64,000 bases of DNA, from contig CALUYB010000001.1 of assembly GCA_944324905.1 (NCBI GenBank), positions 1 to 64,000 of the forward strand, written 5' to 3'. Below, one piece after another: positions 16,962-25,908 of this stretch. The stretch is from Candidatus Gastranaerophilales bacterium (GTDB lineage: Bacteria; Cyanobacteriota; Vampirovibrionia; Gastranaerophilales; Gastranaerophilaceae). The notes below the pieces were generated by a model that was not told the origin of the DNA, searched no databases, and worked only from the letters and a program-made list of their open reading frames with translations. How positions within the stretch are numbered: position 1 is the first letter of the stretch; the number at the start of each line of letters is the position of its first letter. A program made the translations under genes and the position numbers.

Positions 16962-17356
16962 AAACACGTCTCCCCGGAGTGCAAATTATTTACGGATGTT
17001 TGCAGAGTGGGAACTAAACTCGTTTGAGATAGCTTTAATAATTAAGCTTATTTTTTGTACTTTTACAAATACCATATGTCGGGGTCTATAACGATATATC
17101 ATATTAAACTCTCAAGAAGGCTTTGTGACAACAACAGCGGTTACGGCGCAGCCAGATGCAACAATTACAACGTTTGCGACGGGTCGAACAATGGTAACTG
17201 TTAACCACAATATGTCTGGTCGGCTACTACCAGCGGTAGCAATGTTTACGACTTCAACCTGAATAGCGGTTCTTTCAACGGTCCGAATTCTACCTCCGCT
17301 CGTTACGCCGAGTCGGTTCGCTGTGTCCTGGTGTTTAGTATAGACGTGTTTTTATA
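16962..17356 (+). ncRNA. Putative structured RNA carrying a DGR-like template repeat
   Basis: A noncoding ~390-base locus between the second variable gene and ahcY. The 5' arm AAACACGTCT (16962-16971) is the perfect reverse complement of AGACGTGTTT (17342-17351), so the RNA ends can pair; the 3' arm runs into a T-rich tract (TTTTTATATTTT). The 156-base 5' part has several local stems: TGCAAA/TTTGCA (16980-17004), AGCTT/AAGCT (17031-17048) and CCCCG/CGGGG (16972-16976 with 17080-17084). The template repeat fills 17118-17330. A promoter fits the predicted start exactly. No ORF of meaningful size spans it and an in-frame TAA interrupts the repeat. Retron-like end pairing is noticed, but homology of the core is to DGR variable repeats. 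The RNA and its role are predictions. Confidence 0.55.
17118..17330 (+). other. DGR-like template repeat (TR), Asn-codon rich, noncoding
   Basis: The sequence is homologous to the variable repeats only within AGGCTTTGTGAC...TGTGTCCTG; flanks on both sides are unrelated to the variable genes. Read in the variable-repeat frame it has 69 codons with 13 AAC/AAT, against 4, 4 and 3 in VR1-VR3, plus one in-frame TAA. Template AAC/AAT positions align with the hypervariable codons. The 3' end TCGGTTCGCTGTGTCCT is invariant in all four copies and would be the initiation-of-mutagenic-homing end. Caveat: many non-A differences in the centre suggest a divergent or decaying template; a remnant of a fourth variable gene is the alternative. 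Confidence 0.62.
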
Positions 17357-17358
17357 TT

Positions 17359-18633
<1,275 letters not shown>

Positions 18634-18659
18634 TCATCCTCATGCTGTAAATAATAAAA

Positions 18660-18692
18660 ATATTATCACAAAAAATATGTTTGTGATAATAT
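18660..18692. promoter_or_regulatory. Palindrome with divergent -10 boxes between ahcY and pckA
   Basis: Perfect 13-bp arms (ATATTATCACAAA and TTTGTGATAATAT) surround a 7-base centre. Each arm read outward contains TGTGATAAT, which resembles an extended -10, so the same palindrome can supply one promoter for ahcY (leader ~25 bases) and one for pckA (leader ~63 bases). It could also be bound by a dimeric regulator. Confidence 0.5.
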
Positions 18693-18759
18693 AGAAAGTA
18701 GAAATTTACGAGAGTATAGCGACATATATACATATAGTAGACAAAATAGGAGAAAATTT

Positions 18760-20409
18760 ATGTCAACAGTTGAGTACTTTACAAATTCAGATGAGTTGAA
18801 AAAACTCTATTCTGCTGCACGTGCAACAATTACCGCTCCTTTTTACGGTAACAACGTTGAACATGTAAAATCAGTTTCAGAAGCTTACAAATTAGCTAAA
18901 AACAGCCCCGGAACAGTTGAATTGACAGGCATGCCTATTTATATGCCTGAAAAAATCGGTCTTCCTCAAGGTGCTAATCAATTACTTTTCAACGATGGTA
19001 CAGTTGTTGGACGTTGCGCAGCTGCAAGAAAAATCGTTGGCGAACCAAATTGCGATTTAGCTTACTTATTACCAATTATTCGTGAAGCAGTTTACAATAC
19101 TCGCGACAGACTAATGTATAGAACAGAAGCTGTTGTAGGTTTAGAAGAAGACTTCATGGTAAAAGCTCACCTTTTAATTCCTGAAGGCTTTGAAAATGTT
19201 ATGTATTCTTGGATGTTAAACTTCCAATACATCAATGAATGCTATGCTCAAATGTATGAAAATTCAAGAGCTATTCCAGATGGAGATATTTTTGTATTTT
19301 CTGATCCTGATTGGACTCACCCTGACTTTCCATACGGCTTAACTTTCTTTGATCCTACACACAACTGCGCTGCAATTTTGGGTATGAGATACTTTGGTGA
19401 ACACAAAAAAGGAACTCTTACTCTTGCTTGGGGTTGCGCTGCTCGTAACGGTTACGCTTCTTGCCATGGTGGTATGAAACGCTACAACCTTGACGGCGGA
19501 AAATCTTTCCAAGTTGCAGTATTTGGTTTGTCAGGTTCAGGTAAATCAACAATTACTCACGCTAAACACAACAACAAATACGACATCACAGTACTTCACG
19601 ATGACGCATTTGTAATTAACGTTCATGACAAATACACAATCGCATTAGAACCTGCTTACTTTGATAAAACTGCAGACTACCCAATGGGTTGCGATGACAA
19701 CAAATATATCTTAACTCAACAAAACGCAGGTGTTATCGAAGGAGCTGACGGTAAAACATACTCTATTACAGAAGACATCAGAAACGGCAACGGTCGTGCG
19801 GTTAAATCAAAACTTTGGTCGCCAAACAGAGTTGATAGAATTGACGAACCTATTAACGCTATTTTCTGGTTAATGAAAGACCCTACAATTCCTCCTGTAC
19901 TTAAATTATCAGGTGCGTCATTAGGTTCTGCTATGGGTGCAACACTTGCTACAAAACGCTCAAGCGCTGAAAGACTTGCAAAAGGCGTTGACCCCAATGC
20001 TTTGGTTGTTGAGCCTTACGCTAACCCATTCAGAGTTTATCCTCTTGAAATGGATTACACAAGATTTAAACAATTAATCGAAGATGGCGTTGATTGCTAC
20101 ATCTTAAATACAGGTGAGTTTATGGGTACAAAAGTACAACCAAAACACACTTTAGGTATTATTGAAGCTATCGTTGAAGGAAGTGCTAAATTCCACAAAT
20201 GGGAAAACTTCTCAGACATCGAAATTATGGATGTTGAAGGCTTTGACGCTTCTTTTACTAACAAAGAATACGCTCAACAATTTGTTGCTCGTATGCAAGA
20301 TCGTATTGAATTTGTTAAATCAAGAGAAACTGAAAAAGCAGGTATTGATAAACTTCCTGCTGACGCTCTTGAAGCTCTTGAAGCAGTTATTAAACAAGCT
20401 AGCTGCTAA
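18760..20409 (+). CDS. pckA: Phosphoenolpyruvate carboxykinase (ATP-type)
   Basis: A 549-residue enzyme interconverting oxaloacetate + ATP with PEP + CO2 + ADP. The nucleotide-binding P-loop GLSGSGKST is at about residue 255 and the kinase-2 HDDAF at about 280; the PEPCK substrate segments (WGCAARNGYASCHGG upstream) are clear. Codons are biased toward a limited set (GCT, CAA, AAA), suggesting high expression. AGGAG precedes the ATG. With ppdK elsewhere in the window it indicates a PEP-centred anaerobic carbon node. A strong terminator follows. Confidence 0.95.
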   Translation: MSTVEYFTNSDELKKLYSAARATITAPFYGNNVEHVKSVSEAYKLAKNSPGTVELTGMPIYMPEKIGLPQGANQLLFNDGTVVGRCAAARKIVGEPNCDLAYLLPIIREAVYNTRDRLMYRTEAVVGLEEDFMVKAHLLIPEGFENVMYSWMLNFQYINECYAQMYENSRAIPDGDIFVFSDPDWTHPDFPYGLTFFDPTHNCAAILGMRYFGEHKKGTLTLAWGCAARNGYASCHGGMKRYNLDGGKSFQVAVFGLSGSGKSTITHAKHNNKYDITVLHDDAFVINVHDKYTIALEPAYFDKTADYPMGCDDNKYILTQQNAGVIEGADGKTYSITEDIRNGNGRAVKSKLWSPNRVDRIDEPINAIFWLMKDPTIPPVLKLSGASLGSAMGATLATKRSSAERLAKGVDPNALVVEPYANPFRVYPLEMDYTRFKQLIEDGVDCYILNTGEFMGTKVQPKHTLGIIEAIVEGSAKFHKWENFSDIEIMDVEGFDASFTNKEYAQQFVARMQDRIEFVKSRETEKAGIDKLPADALEALEAVIKQASC

Positions 20410-20430
20410 TAAAGACTTATTAAGTCTACA

Positions 20431-20465
20431 AAACCGCCCCTGCTCTGTGCGAGGCGGTTTTTTTA
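20431..20465 (+). terminator. Rho-independent terminator of pckA
   Basis: AAACCGCC and GGCGGTTT pair around a 14-base loop and are followed by a T-run. Confidence 0.88.
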
Positions 20466-20476
20466 TATTCAAATTT

Positions 20477-20689
20477 TTATTCCATAAAAAACTTATGAGG
20501 CTCAGTATTTAAAACCTCAGCAATAGTAAAAATAGTTTTAACACTGGGATTGAATATTCCCCGTTCAATACCTGAAATGTGATCGACAGATAATGAACAT
20601 TTAATAGCCAACTGCAGTTGTGTTAAACCTTTCTCCTTGCGATATTTTTTAATGTTTTTTTGAAGAATTTCAAAGTAGCGATTTGCCAT
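20477..20689 (-). CDS. Small XRE-family (HTH_3) regulator
   Basis: A 70-residue protein made almost entirely of a Cro/C1-type helix-turn-helix (KKYRKEKGLTQLQLAIKC, SVDHISGIERGIFNPSVKTI). No effector domain follows. It is divergent from the third variable prepilin-like gene, and the 88-base gap between them contains a 25-bp perfect palindrome overlapping a TATAAT. The obvious hypothesis is that it controls that gene and itself. Such tiny XRE proteins are common in mobile or phase-variable loci. Confidence 0.82.
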   Translation of the reverse strand: MANRYFEILQKNIKKYRKEKGLTQLQLAIKCSLSVDHISGIERGIFNPSVKTIFTIAEVLNTEPHKFFME

Positions 20690-20716
20690 AATTTAATTTT
20701 AGTGTTAATGTATTTG

Positions 20717-20743
20717 TATAATCCGTAGTGACACTACGGATTA
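20717..20743 (+). promoter_or_regulatory. Palindromic operator overlapping the -10 of the third variable gene
   Basis: The arms TAATCCGTAGTG and CACTACGGATTA are perfect 12-bp complements around a single A (20719-20743). The 5' arm overlaps a perfect TATAAT (20717-20722). Position between the divergent XRE gene and the variable gene suits a repressor operator; as RNA it would form a hairpin in the 5' leader instead. Confidence 0.6.
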
Positions 20744-20777
20744 CATTACTTAAAGTAATAATTTAGAAGGATAAGAT

Positions 20778-23135
20778 ATGAAGAAGTACGCGTTTACACT
20801 CGCGGAGTTATTGGTGTCTACACTAATAATCTCTATTATTATGGTAGTTTTAGCCCCTGTAATTACAAAAAGGGTCACAAGTAATATTAATGTTTCAGGG
20901 GGAGGAAGTACTAAAAAAGAAAGTAAACTTTTTTTGTATAATCCAACCGATCCAAACTGCTCTGCTGTTGCAGGGCAAAATGCTCTTGATTGTACTTTTA
21001 GAACAGGCTCTGGTGTTAAAAGTATTAGCGTTGTCATGGTCTCAGGTGGAGGCGGAGGTGCTGGAGCTACAACTCCTAATTATGACTATGGAAAAAAATT
21101 AACTGTAACAAATTCAACAATTGGCAGTGCTAAAACTCAAGAGTTTACAATTACAAAAGGCATGAAAAACTTTACTGTTACATATCTCTCTGGCTCAGGT
21201 GGTGGAGGTGGAGGCGGCGCATGGGCTGAAAGCGCAGGTGCAGCTCCGACAAGTCAGGCGGATTGCGATAAGTATGATGCTAAGTTTTTAACTGCTTCTC
21301 AAAATGGTGGAAAAGCAGTATGTGTTACAAAATGGAATATTGGTGATATTCCATCAGCCACAAATGGAGGGATTGCAACATCTGTTACAACTGGATCAAT
21401 ATATTCATATTGCTCAGCTAACGCATGCTGTTGGCAAGGAAGAACTGCATACGCATGCGATAACTCTACTAGTTACAGCGGTTGCAATAGAACACTATGC
21501 ACTTGGTACGCTGGTAACGCTTCATGTCAAGCATTAGCATACAATGGTACAAAAGCAGGGGACTGGAGATTGCCAACAAAAAATGAGATGTCAAAATGGG
21601 CAAGTAATATTAACACTATTAACAAAAACCAAGGTGATAACGGCTTGAGACTCTGTGACGGCCGCAGCGGTTACGGCGCAGAGCTATGCACCTACACCTC
21701 CAGTTGCCGCGGGGCTGACAATGGTAGTGGCTGCGACGCGGACGTGGTGTGGTCTTTTACACCTAATGGCAGCAATTACTACTGTTCCTCACTGTTCTTT
21801 GGTAGCTTCGATCAGGGCAGCCGCGTTCCTCGCTCCGCCCATTCGGTTCGCTGTGTCCTTGAAGGCGAAGGCTCGACATATAACTCCTACTCAGGCGGTG
21901 GAGGTAGTGCTGGAGGATATTTCAAGAATTATCAAATTCCTGAAAGTGTAATTTCAAATAACATTGGAGGAAGAATTGTATTGTATTCTGCTCCGGGGGC
22001 AAAAGGTGGAAATAAAGCAAGTTCATCTGGATCTAACGCGAGCAATGGTAACAATGGTTCTGAATCATACATAGCACTGTATGACGCGGATGGAAATTTA
22101 AAATGGGGATTAAAAGCTTCAGGTGGAAATGGAGGAAAGGGAGCGACTGGGTCTACTTTTGGTAATGGTGGAAGTAGTGTAAGTACAAATAGTTGTAAGA
22201 TATTTCAAAATGGAAGTTGGGCAAATACAAGCTGTTCCGGTGTTGGTGGTGCAGGGAATAATGGAAATAAATTACAAGTAACAGATAGTAATACTGCAGC
22301 CGGTGGCGGTGTTGGCGGAGGATCAATGTATAATACAACATCGCTATCCGGAGGTGGTAATGGTGGTAGCTCAAGTTCTGAAGTTGGTGGTAATGGTTCA
22401 CTTTATGGCTCAGGTGGTGGAGGAGGAACAACAAAAGTTGTTTCTGATGTTGCAACCGCAGGAGCAGGAGGAAAAGGAGCAAATGGAGTAGCAGAGATTA
22501 CATATGACATAGTTTACGACCCTGCTGCAGGCGGAGGCGGCGGCGGTGGTGCCATGTTAAAAGTTGAAAATATTACAGTAACTCCTTCTACTAATTATGT
22601 TATTCGTGTTGGTGGCGGTGGTAATGGTGGAGCTGTGTCTAATAATGGCTCTAACGGTGGAGAAAGTAGAGTTACTTTTGGTAGTGTAAGTTATAGTTTA
22701 AGTGGTGGTAAAGGTGGTACTGCTGGAACTAGCGCAAGTGCAACTACTTCTGTTGTCCATGGTGTAGGTGGAGCGGGTGCTTCTAAATTAAGTACCGGGA
22801 CATCTGTTGCAGGGGCTAAGGGTAGTGATGGAAGTGCAGGAGATATTGGCGCAATTGGTGGAAATGGCGGGAAAAGTGGAGTTCAAAGCGAAGGAGGCTG
22901 CGGTGCATTATTTGATAATGGCGGAAGTTGCTCAGCAACCGGTGCATATGGTTTAAGTCCAGTATTTGTTTCACCATCTAATATATTTGACGCTGCTGAT
23001 TATGGCAAAGCAGGAGCAGGTGGAGGCGGCGGAGGATATGCGTATAATACTACGATGTATCCGACAAATAACCCTGGATATGGTGGCAACGGGCAACACG
23101 GATATGTTTATTTGTATTGGACAGAGTACAACTAA
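20778..23135 (+). CDS. Variable glycine-rich prepilin-like surface protein 3
   Basis: A 785-residue paralog with the shortest leader: MKKYA then FTLAE, i.e. a 5-residue prepilin leader, followed by the pilin-like helix. The Cys-rich DUF1566/FISUMP-like domain occupies about residues 150-370, with DWRLPTKNE and the variable repeat at about 291-361. The remainder is Gly-rich and almost identical in its last ~150 residues to paralog 2. AGAAGGA lies upstream of the ATG. It has its own regulator (XRE) and operator, unlike paralogs 1 and 2, which share a promoter element. Direct repetition with paralog 2 means homologous recombination could delete ahcY-pckA-XRE or exchange variable domains. Confidence 0.76.
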   Translation: MKKYAFTLAELLVSTLIISIIMVVLAPVITKRVTSNINVSGGGSTKKESKLFLYNPTDPNCSAVAGQNALDCTFRTGSGVKSISVVMVSGGGGGAGATTPNYDYGKKLTVTNSTIGSAKTQEFTITKGMKNFTVTYLSGSGGGGGGGAWAESAGAAPTSQADCDKYDAKFLTASQNGGKAVCVTKWNIGDIPSATNGGIATSVTTGSIYSYCSANACCWQGRTAYACDNSTSYSGCNRTLCTWYAGNASCQALAYNGTKAGDWRLPTKNEMSKWASNINTINKNQGDNGLRLCDGRSGYGAELCTYTSSCRGADNGSGCDADVVWSFTPNGSNYYCSSLFFGSFDQGSRVPRSAHSVRCVLEGEGSTYNSYSGGGGSAGGYFKNYQIPESVISNNIGGRIVLYSAPGAKGGNKASSSGSNASNGNNGSESYIALYDADGNLKWGLKASGGNGGKGATGSTFGNGGSSVSTNSCKIFQNGSWANTSCSGVGGAGNNGNKLQVTDSNTAAGGGVGGGSMYNTTSLSGGGNGGSSSSEVGGNGSLYGSGGGGGTTKVVSDVATAGAGGKGANGVAEITYDIVYDPAAGGGGGGGAMLKVENITVTPSTNYVIRVGGGGNGGAVSNNGSNGGESRVTFGSVSYSLSGGKGGTAGTSASATTSVVHGVGGAGASKLSTGTSVAGAKGSDGSAGDIGAIGGNGGKSGVQSEGGCGALFDNGGSCSATGAYGLSPVFVSPSNIFDAADYGKAGAGGGGGGYAYNTTMYPTNNPGYGGNGQHGYVYLYWTEYN
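21648..21859 (+). other. DGR-like variable repeat VR3
   Basis: The most diverged of the three variable repeats. Between the two conserved TGC codons it has ACC TAC ACC TCC where the template has AAC AAT TAC AAC. Only 3 Asn codons remain against 13 in the template. It differs at both A and non-A positions (about 11 versus 8 in the first 60 bases), so the 17.1-kb template alone does not explain it. The 3' anchor TCGGTTCGCTGTGTCCT is intact. Confidence 0.6.
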
Positions 23136-23166
23136 ATTAACTAAAGGTTTCGTATCTTAATTACAA

Positions 23167-23203
23167 GGGGTGCACTCCAGGAATATTTGCACCCCGTTTT
23201 TTT
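23167..23203 (+). terminator. Terminator of the third variable gene
   Basis: GGGGTGCA and TGCACCCC form a perfect 8-bp stem followed by G and seven T residues. Confidence 0.88.
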
Positions 23204-23221
23204 AAAAAAATTTAAAAGGCA

Positions 23222-23262
23222 CAAAAAAAGGACGGGAAAAATTCACCGCCCTTTTTTATATG
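23222..23262 (-). terminator. Terminator of pgk
   Basis: On the minus strand GGGCGG pairs with CCGTCC (one mismatch) with A-rich and T-rich flanks, just beyond the pgk stop; convergent with the previous terminator. Confidence 0.65.
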
Positions 23263-23272
23263 GTTAATTTTA

Positions 23273-24469
23273 TTAATCCAGTGCGTCAACTCCGGGGAGA
23301 ACTTTGCCTTCGATAAATTCCAAAGATGCGCCGCCGCCTGTTGAAATATGTGTAAAGTCATCGCCGTTGCAGAATTTTTTAGCGGCACTAACTGAGTCAC
23401 CGCCACCTACAACAGATACAGCACCTGCTTTTGTTGCTTCAACAATAGCTTTTAGAACTGCTTTTGTGCCTTGCGCAAATTTAGGATTTTCAAACGCGCC
23501 TACAGGGCCGTTCATAAGGATTGTTTTTGACTTTTTAATAACATCTTCAAAAGCTTTTTGAGTATTTGGACCAGCATCAACCCCTTCAAAACCGTCAGGA
23601 ATTTCATTTACCGGAACGACTTTATTTGTGCCGTTGCCTGAAAAGTCATCTGTAACAAGGACATCAGTTGCCATAATAAGATTAACGCCTTTGTCTTTAG
23701 CTTTCTTTTCAATAGCACGCGCAACTTCCATTTGATCATCTTCATGGATAGAATTGCCAATTTTGCCGCCGTTAGCTTTTACAAAAGTGTATGCCATACC
23801 GCCGCCAACGATTAGGTTGTCAACTTTATCTAAAAGATTTTCTAAAACACCGATTTTAGATGAAATTTTTGCACCGCCGACAACAGCTGTAAATGGTCTT
23901 TGAGGATTATTTAAAAGACCGCCCAAAGCGTTTAATTCTTTTTCCATCAATAGCCCTGCAACAGCCGGTTTTAAAACGTGAGCAAGTTTAGCTGTTGATG
24001 TGTGTTTTCTGTGAGCTGCACCAAAAGCGTCATTTACATAAAAATCGCCCAATTTTGCAAGCTCATTTGCAAAAGTCATATCATCATCTTTTGCTTCTTC
24101 TTCTTTATAAAAACGAATGTTTTCTAAAAGTGCAACCTGACCGTCTTTTAAGTCTTTTAATTCTTCATCTGCACCTTTGCCAACAGGTTTTGAAACAAAT
24201 AAAACATCTTCGCCCAAAACTTTTGACATATATTTTGCAACAGGAGCAAGAGAAAATTCTTCTTTCCATTCGCCTTTTGGACGACCCAAGTGAGCCATAA
24301 GAATAATTTTTGCGCCTTTATCTTTAAGCATTTTAACTGTAGGTAAAATTGCTTTAATTCTTGTGTCATCGGTTACATTTTTGTTTTCATCCAAAGGAAC
24401 GTTAACATCAACCCTAACTAGGGCGCGTTTACCTTGGATGTTTTCTAAATCTTTAATTGATTTTTTCAT
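23273..24469 (-). CDS. pgk: Phosphoglycerate kinase
   Basis: A 398-residue glycolytic enzyme transferring phosphate from 1,3-bisphosphoglycerate to ADP. The N-terminal RVDVNVPLDE substrate-binding segment, the AHLGRPKG motif and the C-terminal GGGDSVSAA nucleotide-binding loop are all present, and length is standard. AGGGG lies before the ATG. It is transcribed alone, convergent with the third variable gene and divergent from the antiporter-family gene. No gap gene is adjacent. Confidence 0.96.
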   Translation of the reverse strand: MKKSIKDLENIQGKRALVRVDVNVPLDENKNVTDDTRIKAILPTVKMLKDKGAKIILMAHLGRPKGEWKEEFSLAPVAKYMSKVLGEDVLFVSKPVGKGADEELKDLKDGQVALLENIRFYKEEEAKDDDMTFANELAKLGDFYVNDAFGAAHRKHTSTAKLAHVLKPAVAGLLMEKELNALGGLLNNPQRPFTAVVGGAKISSKIGVLENLLDKVDNLIVGGGMAYTFVKANGGKIGNSIHEDDQMEVARAIEKKAKDKGVNLIMATDVLVTDDFSGNGTNKVVPVNEIPDGFEGVDAGPNTQKAFEDVIKKSKTILMNGPVGAFENPKFAQGTKAVLKAIVEATKAGAVSVVGGGDSVSAAKKFCNGDDFTHISTGGGASLEFIEGKVLPGVDALD

Positions 24470-24556
24470 TTTATAGTCCCCTATAATATTTCTAACGGCT
24501 TTATTTTAAGTCAAAAAAAGGATATTTACAATATTTTGTGTTAAAATTCAAAAGTT

Positions 24557-25864
24557 ATGGAATTAAACCCTGTAATAGTTTCAGTTATTTTGCTCTGCAT
24601 TTTATGCCTAATGCGGGTAAATGTGCTGCTTTCGCTTATTATTTCAGCCATTGCGGCGGGTTTGTGTGCGCATATGAGCATTGATAAAATCATGAACACT
24701 TTTATTTCAGGGATGGGCGCAAACTCTGAAACGGCGCTCAGCTACATACTTTTAGGGGCATTTGCCGCGGCGATGACACACACCGGACTTGCGCAAATCC
24801 TTGCAAGGCGCATAGCTATTGTAATTAAAGATAATAAATATCTGCTTTTGTTTATTATCGGCGTAATTGCTGTTATGTCGCAAAATTTAATTCCTATACA
24901 CATTGCTTTTATACCGATTTTAATCCCTCCGCTTTTAGGCGTTATGAACAAATTGGAGCTTGACAGAAGATGTGTTGCGACAACTCTTGCCTTTGGTTTA
25001 AAAGCGCCCTACATTGCAATTCCTGCGGGTTTTGGTTTAATTTTTCAGGGCTTGATTGCGGAAAATATGACACAAAGCGGAATTGAAGTGTTAAAAACAG
25101 ATGTCTGGAAAAGCAGCTGGTTCTTGGGTTTTGCCATGTTTATAGGGCTCTTGGTTTCAATATTTATAACTTACAGAAAACCCCGTAAATACAGGGATTT
25201 AGACCCAATTTATGATGAAAAAAGTTTTTCTGAAAAATCTCTGCGTTTGCGTCGAAAACATTACATAACATTATTGGGCGCGTTTGCAACCCTTGCTGTT
25301 CAACTCTGGAGCGGTTCTTTACCACTTGGTGCGCTTGTAGGGTTAGGAATAATTTTTGGTGCAAAAGCCGTCAGGAAAAGGCACATGGACAAATTAATTA
25401 ACGAAGGTATCGGGCTTATGGGCTATGTCGCCTTTGTAATGCTTATAGCGGCAGGGTTTGCGCTTGTTTTAAAAGAAACAGGCGGGGTAGAAAGCCTCCT
25501 GAATTGGATTTTACCCTATATGCAAAATTCTAAAATAATTTCTGTTACACTTATGCTTTTAATCGGGCTTTTAATTACTATGGGGATTGGCACATCCTTT
25601 GGTACGATACCAATTTTGGCGGTTTTGTTTGTGCCTCTTTGCGCAAAATTAGGACTTAGCACATCTGCCTCAATAATAGTGCTTGCAGCAGCTGCAGCCT
25701 TAGGCGACGCCGGTTCTCCCGCATCAGACACAACTCTTGGCCCAACAGCCGGTTTAAATGCCGACGGGCAGCATAATCACATTCAAGACACTTGCATACC
25801 AACGTTTTTGCACTTTAATATTGCACTAATACTGGCTGCTGTTATTGCGGTGTATATTTTTTAA
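24557..25864 (+). CDS. Na+/H+ antiporter-family membrane protein (NhaC/YuiF-like)
   Basis: A 435-residue polytopic membrane protein of the ion-transporter superfamily. Family-like features are the GMGANSETALSYILLGAFAAA segment, the IPIHIAFIPILIPPLL helix and the C-terminal GDAGSPASDTTLGPT motif typical of YuiF/NhaC-type carriers. It may exchange Na+ or carry an amino acid. TTAAAAT with an extended TG lies about 10 bases before the ATG and there is no Shine-Dalgarno sequence, so the mRNA may be nearly leaderless. It is followed by pgi after 44 bases. Confidence 0.75.
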   Translation: MELNPVIVSVILLCILCLMRVNVLLSLIISAIAAGLCAHMSIDKIMNTFISGMGANSETALSYILLGAFAAAMTHTGLAQILARRIAIVIKDNKYLLLFIIGVIAVMSQNLIPIHIAFIPILIPPLLGVMNKLELDRRCVATTLAFGLKAPYIAIPAGFGLIFQGLIAENMTQSGIEVLKTDVWKSSWFLGFAMFIGLLVSIFITYRKPRKYRDLDPIYDEKSFSEKSLRLRRKHYITLLGAFATLAVQLWSGSLPLGALVGLGIIFGAKAVRKRHMDKLINEGIGLMGYVAFVMLIAAGFALVLKETGGVESLLNWILPYMQNSKIISVTLMLLIGLLITMGIGTSFGTIPILAVLFVPLCAKLGLSTSASIIVLAAAAALGDAGSPASDTTLGPTAGLNADGQHNHIQDTCIPTFLHFNIALILAAVIAVYIF

Positions 25865-25908
25865 ATTTAATGTATAATTATTCTAAACAACTACGGAAGG
25901 AATAAATT

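Noticed and set aside
17118-17330. Remnant of a fourth variable gene
   Set aside because: Not fully excluded, but homology stops exactly at the variable-repeat boundaries on both sides, and the segment is enriched in AAY codons, which a decayed gene copy would not be expected to show.
16962-17356. Retron msr-msd interpretation of the RNA locus
   Set aside because: End-pairing arms resemble retron a1/a2, but there is no adjacent RT and the core is homologous to coding variable repeats, which retrons do not show.
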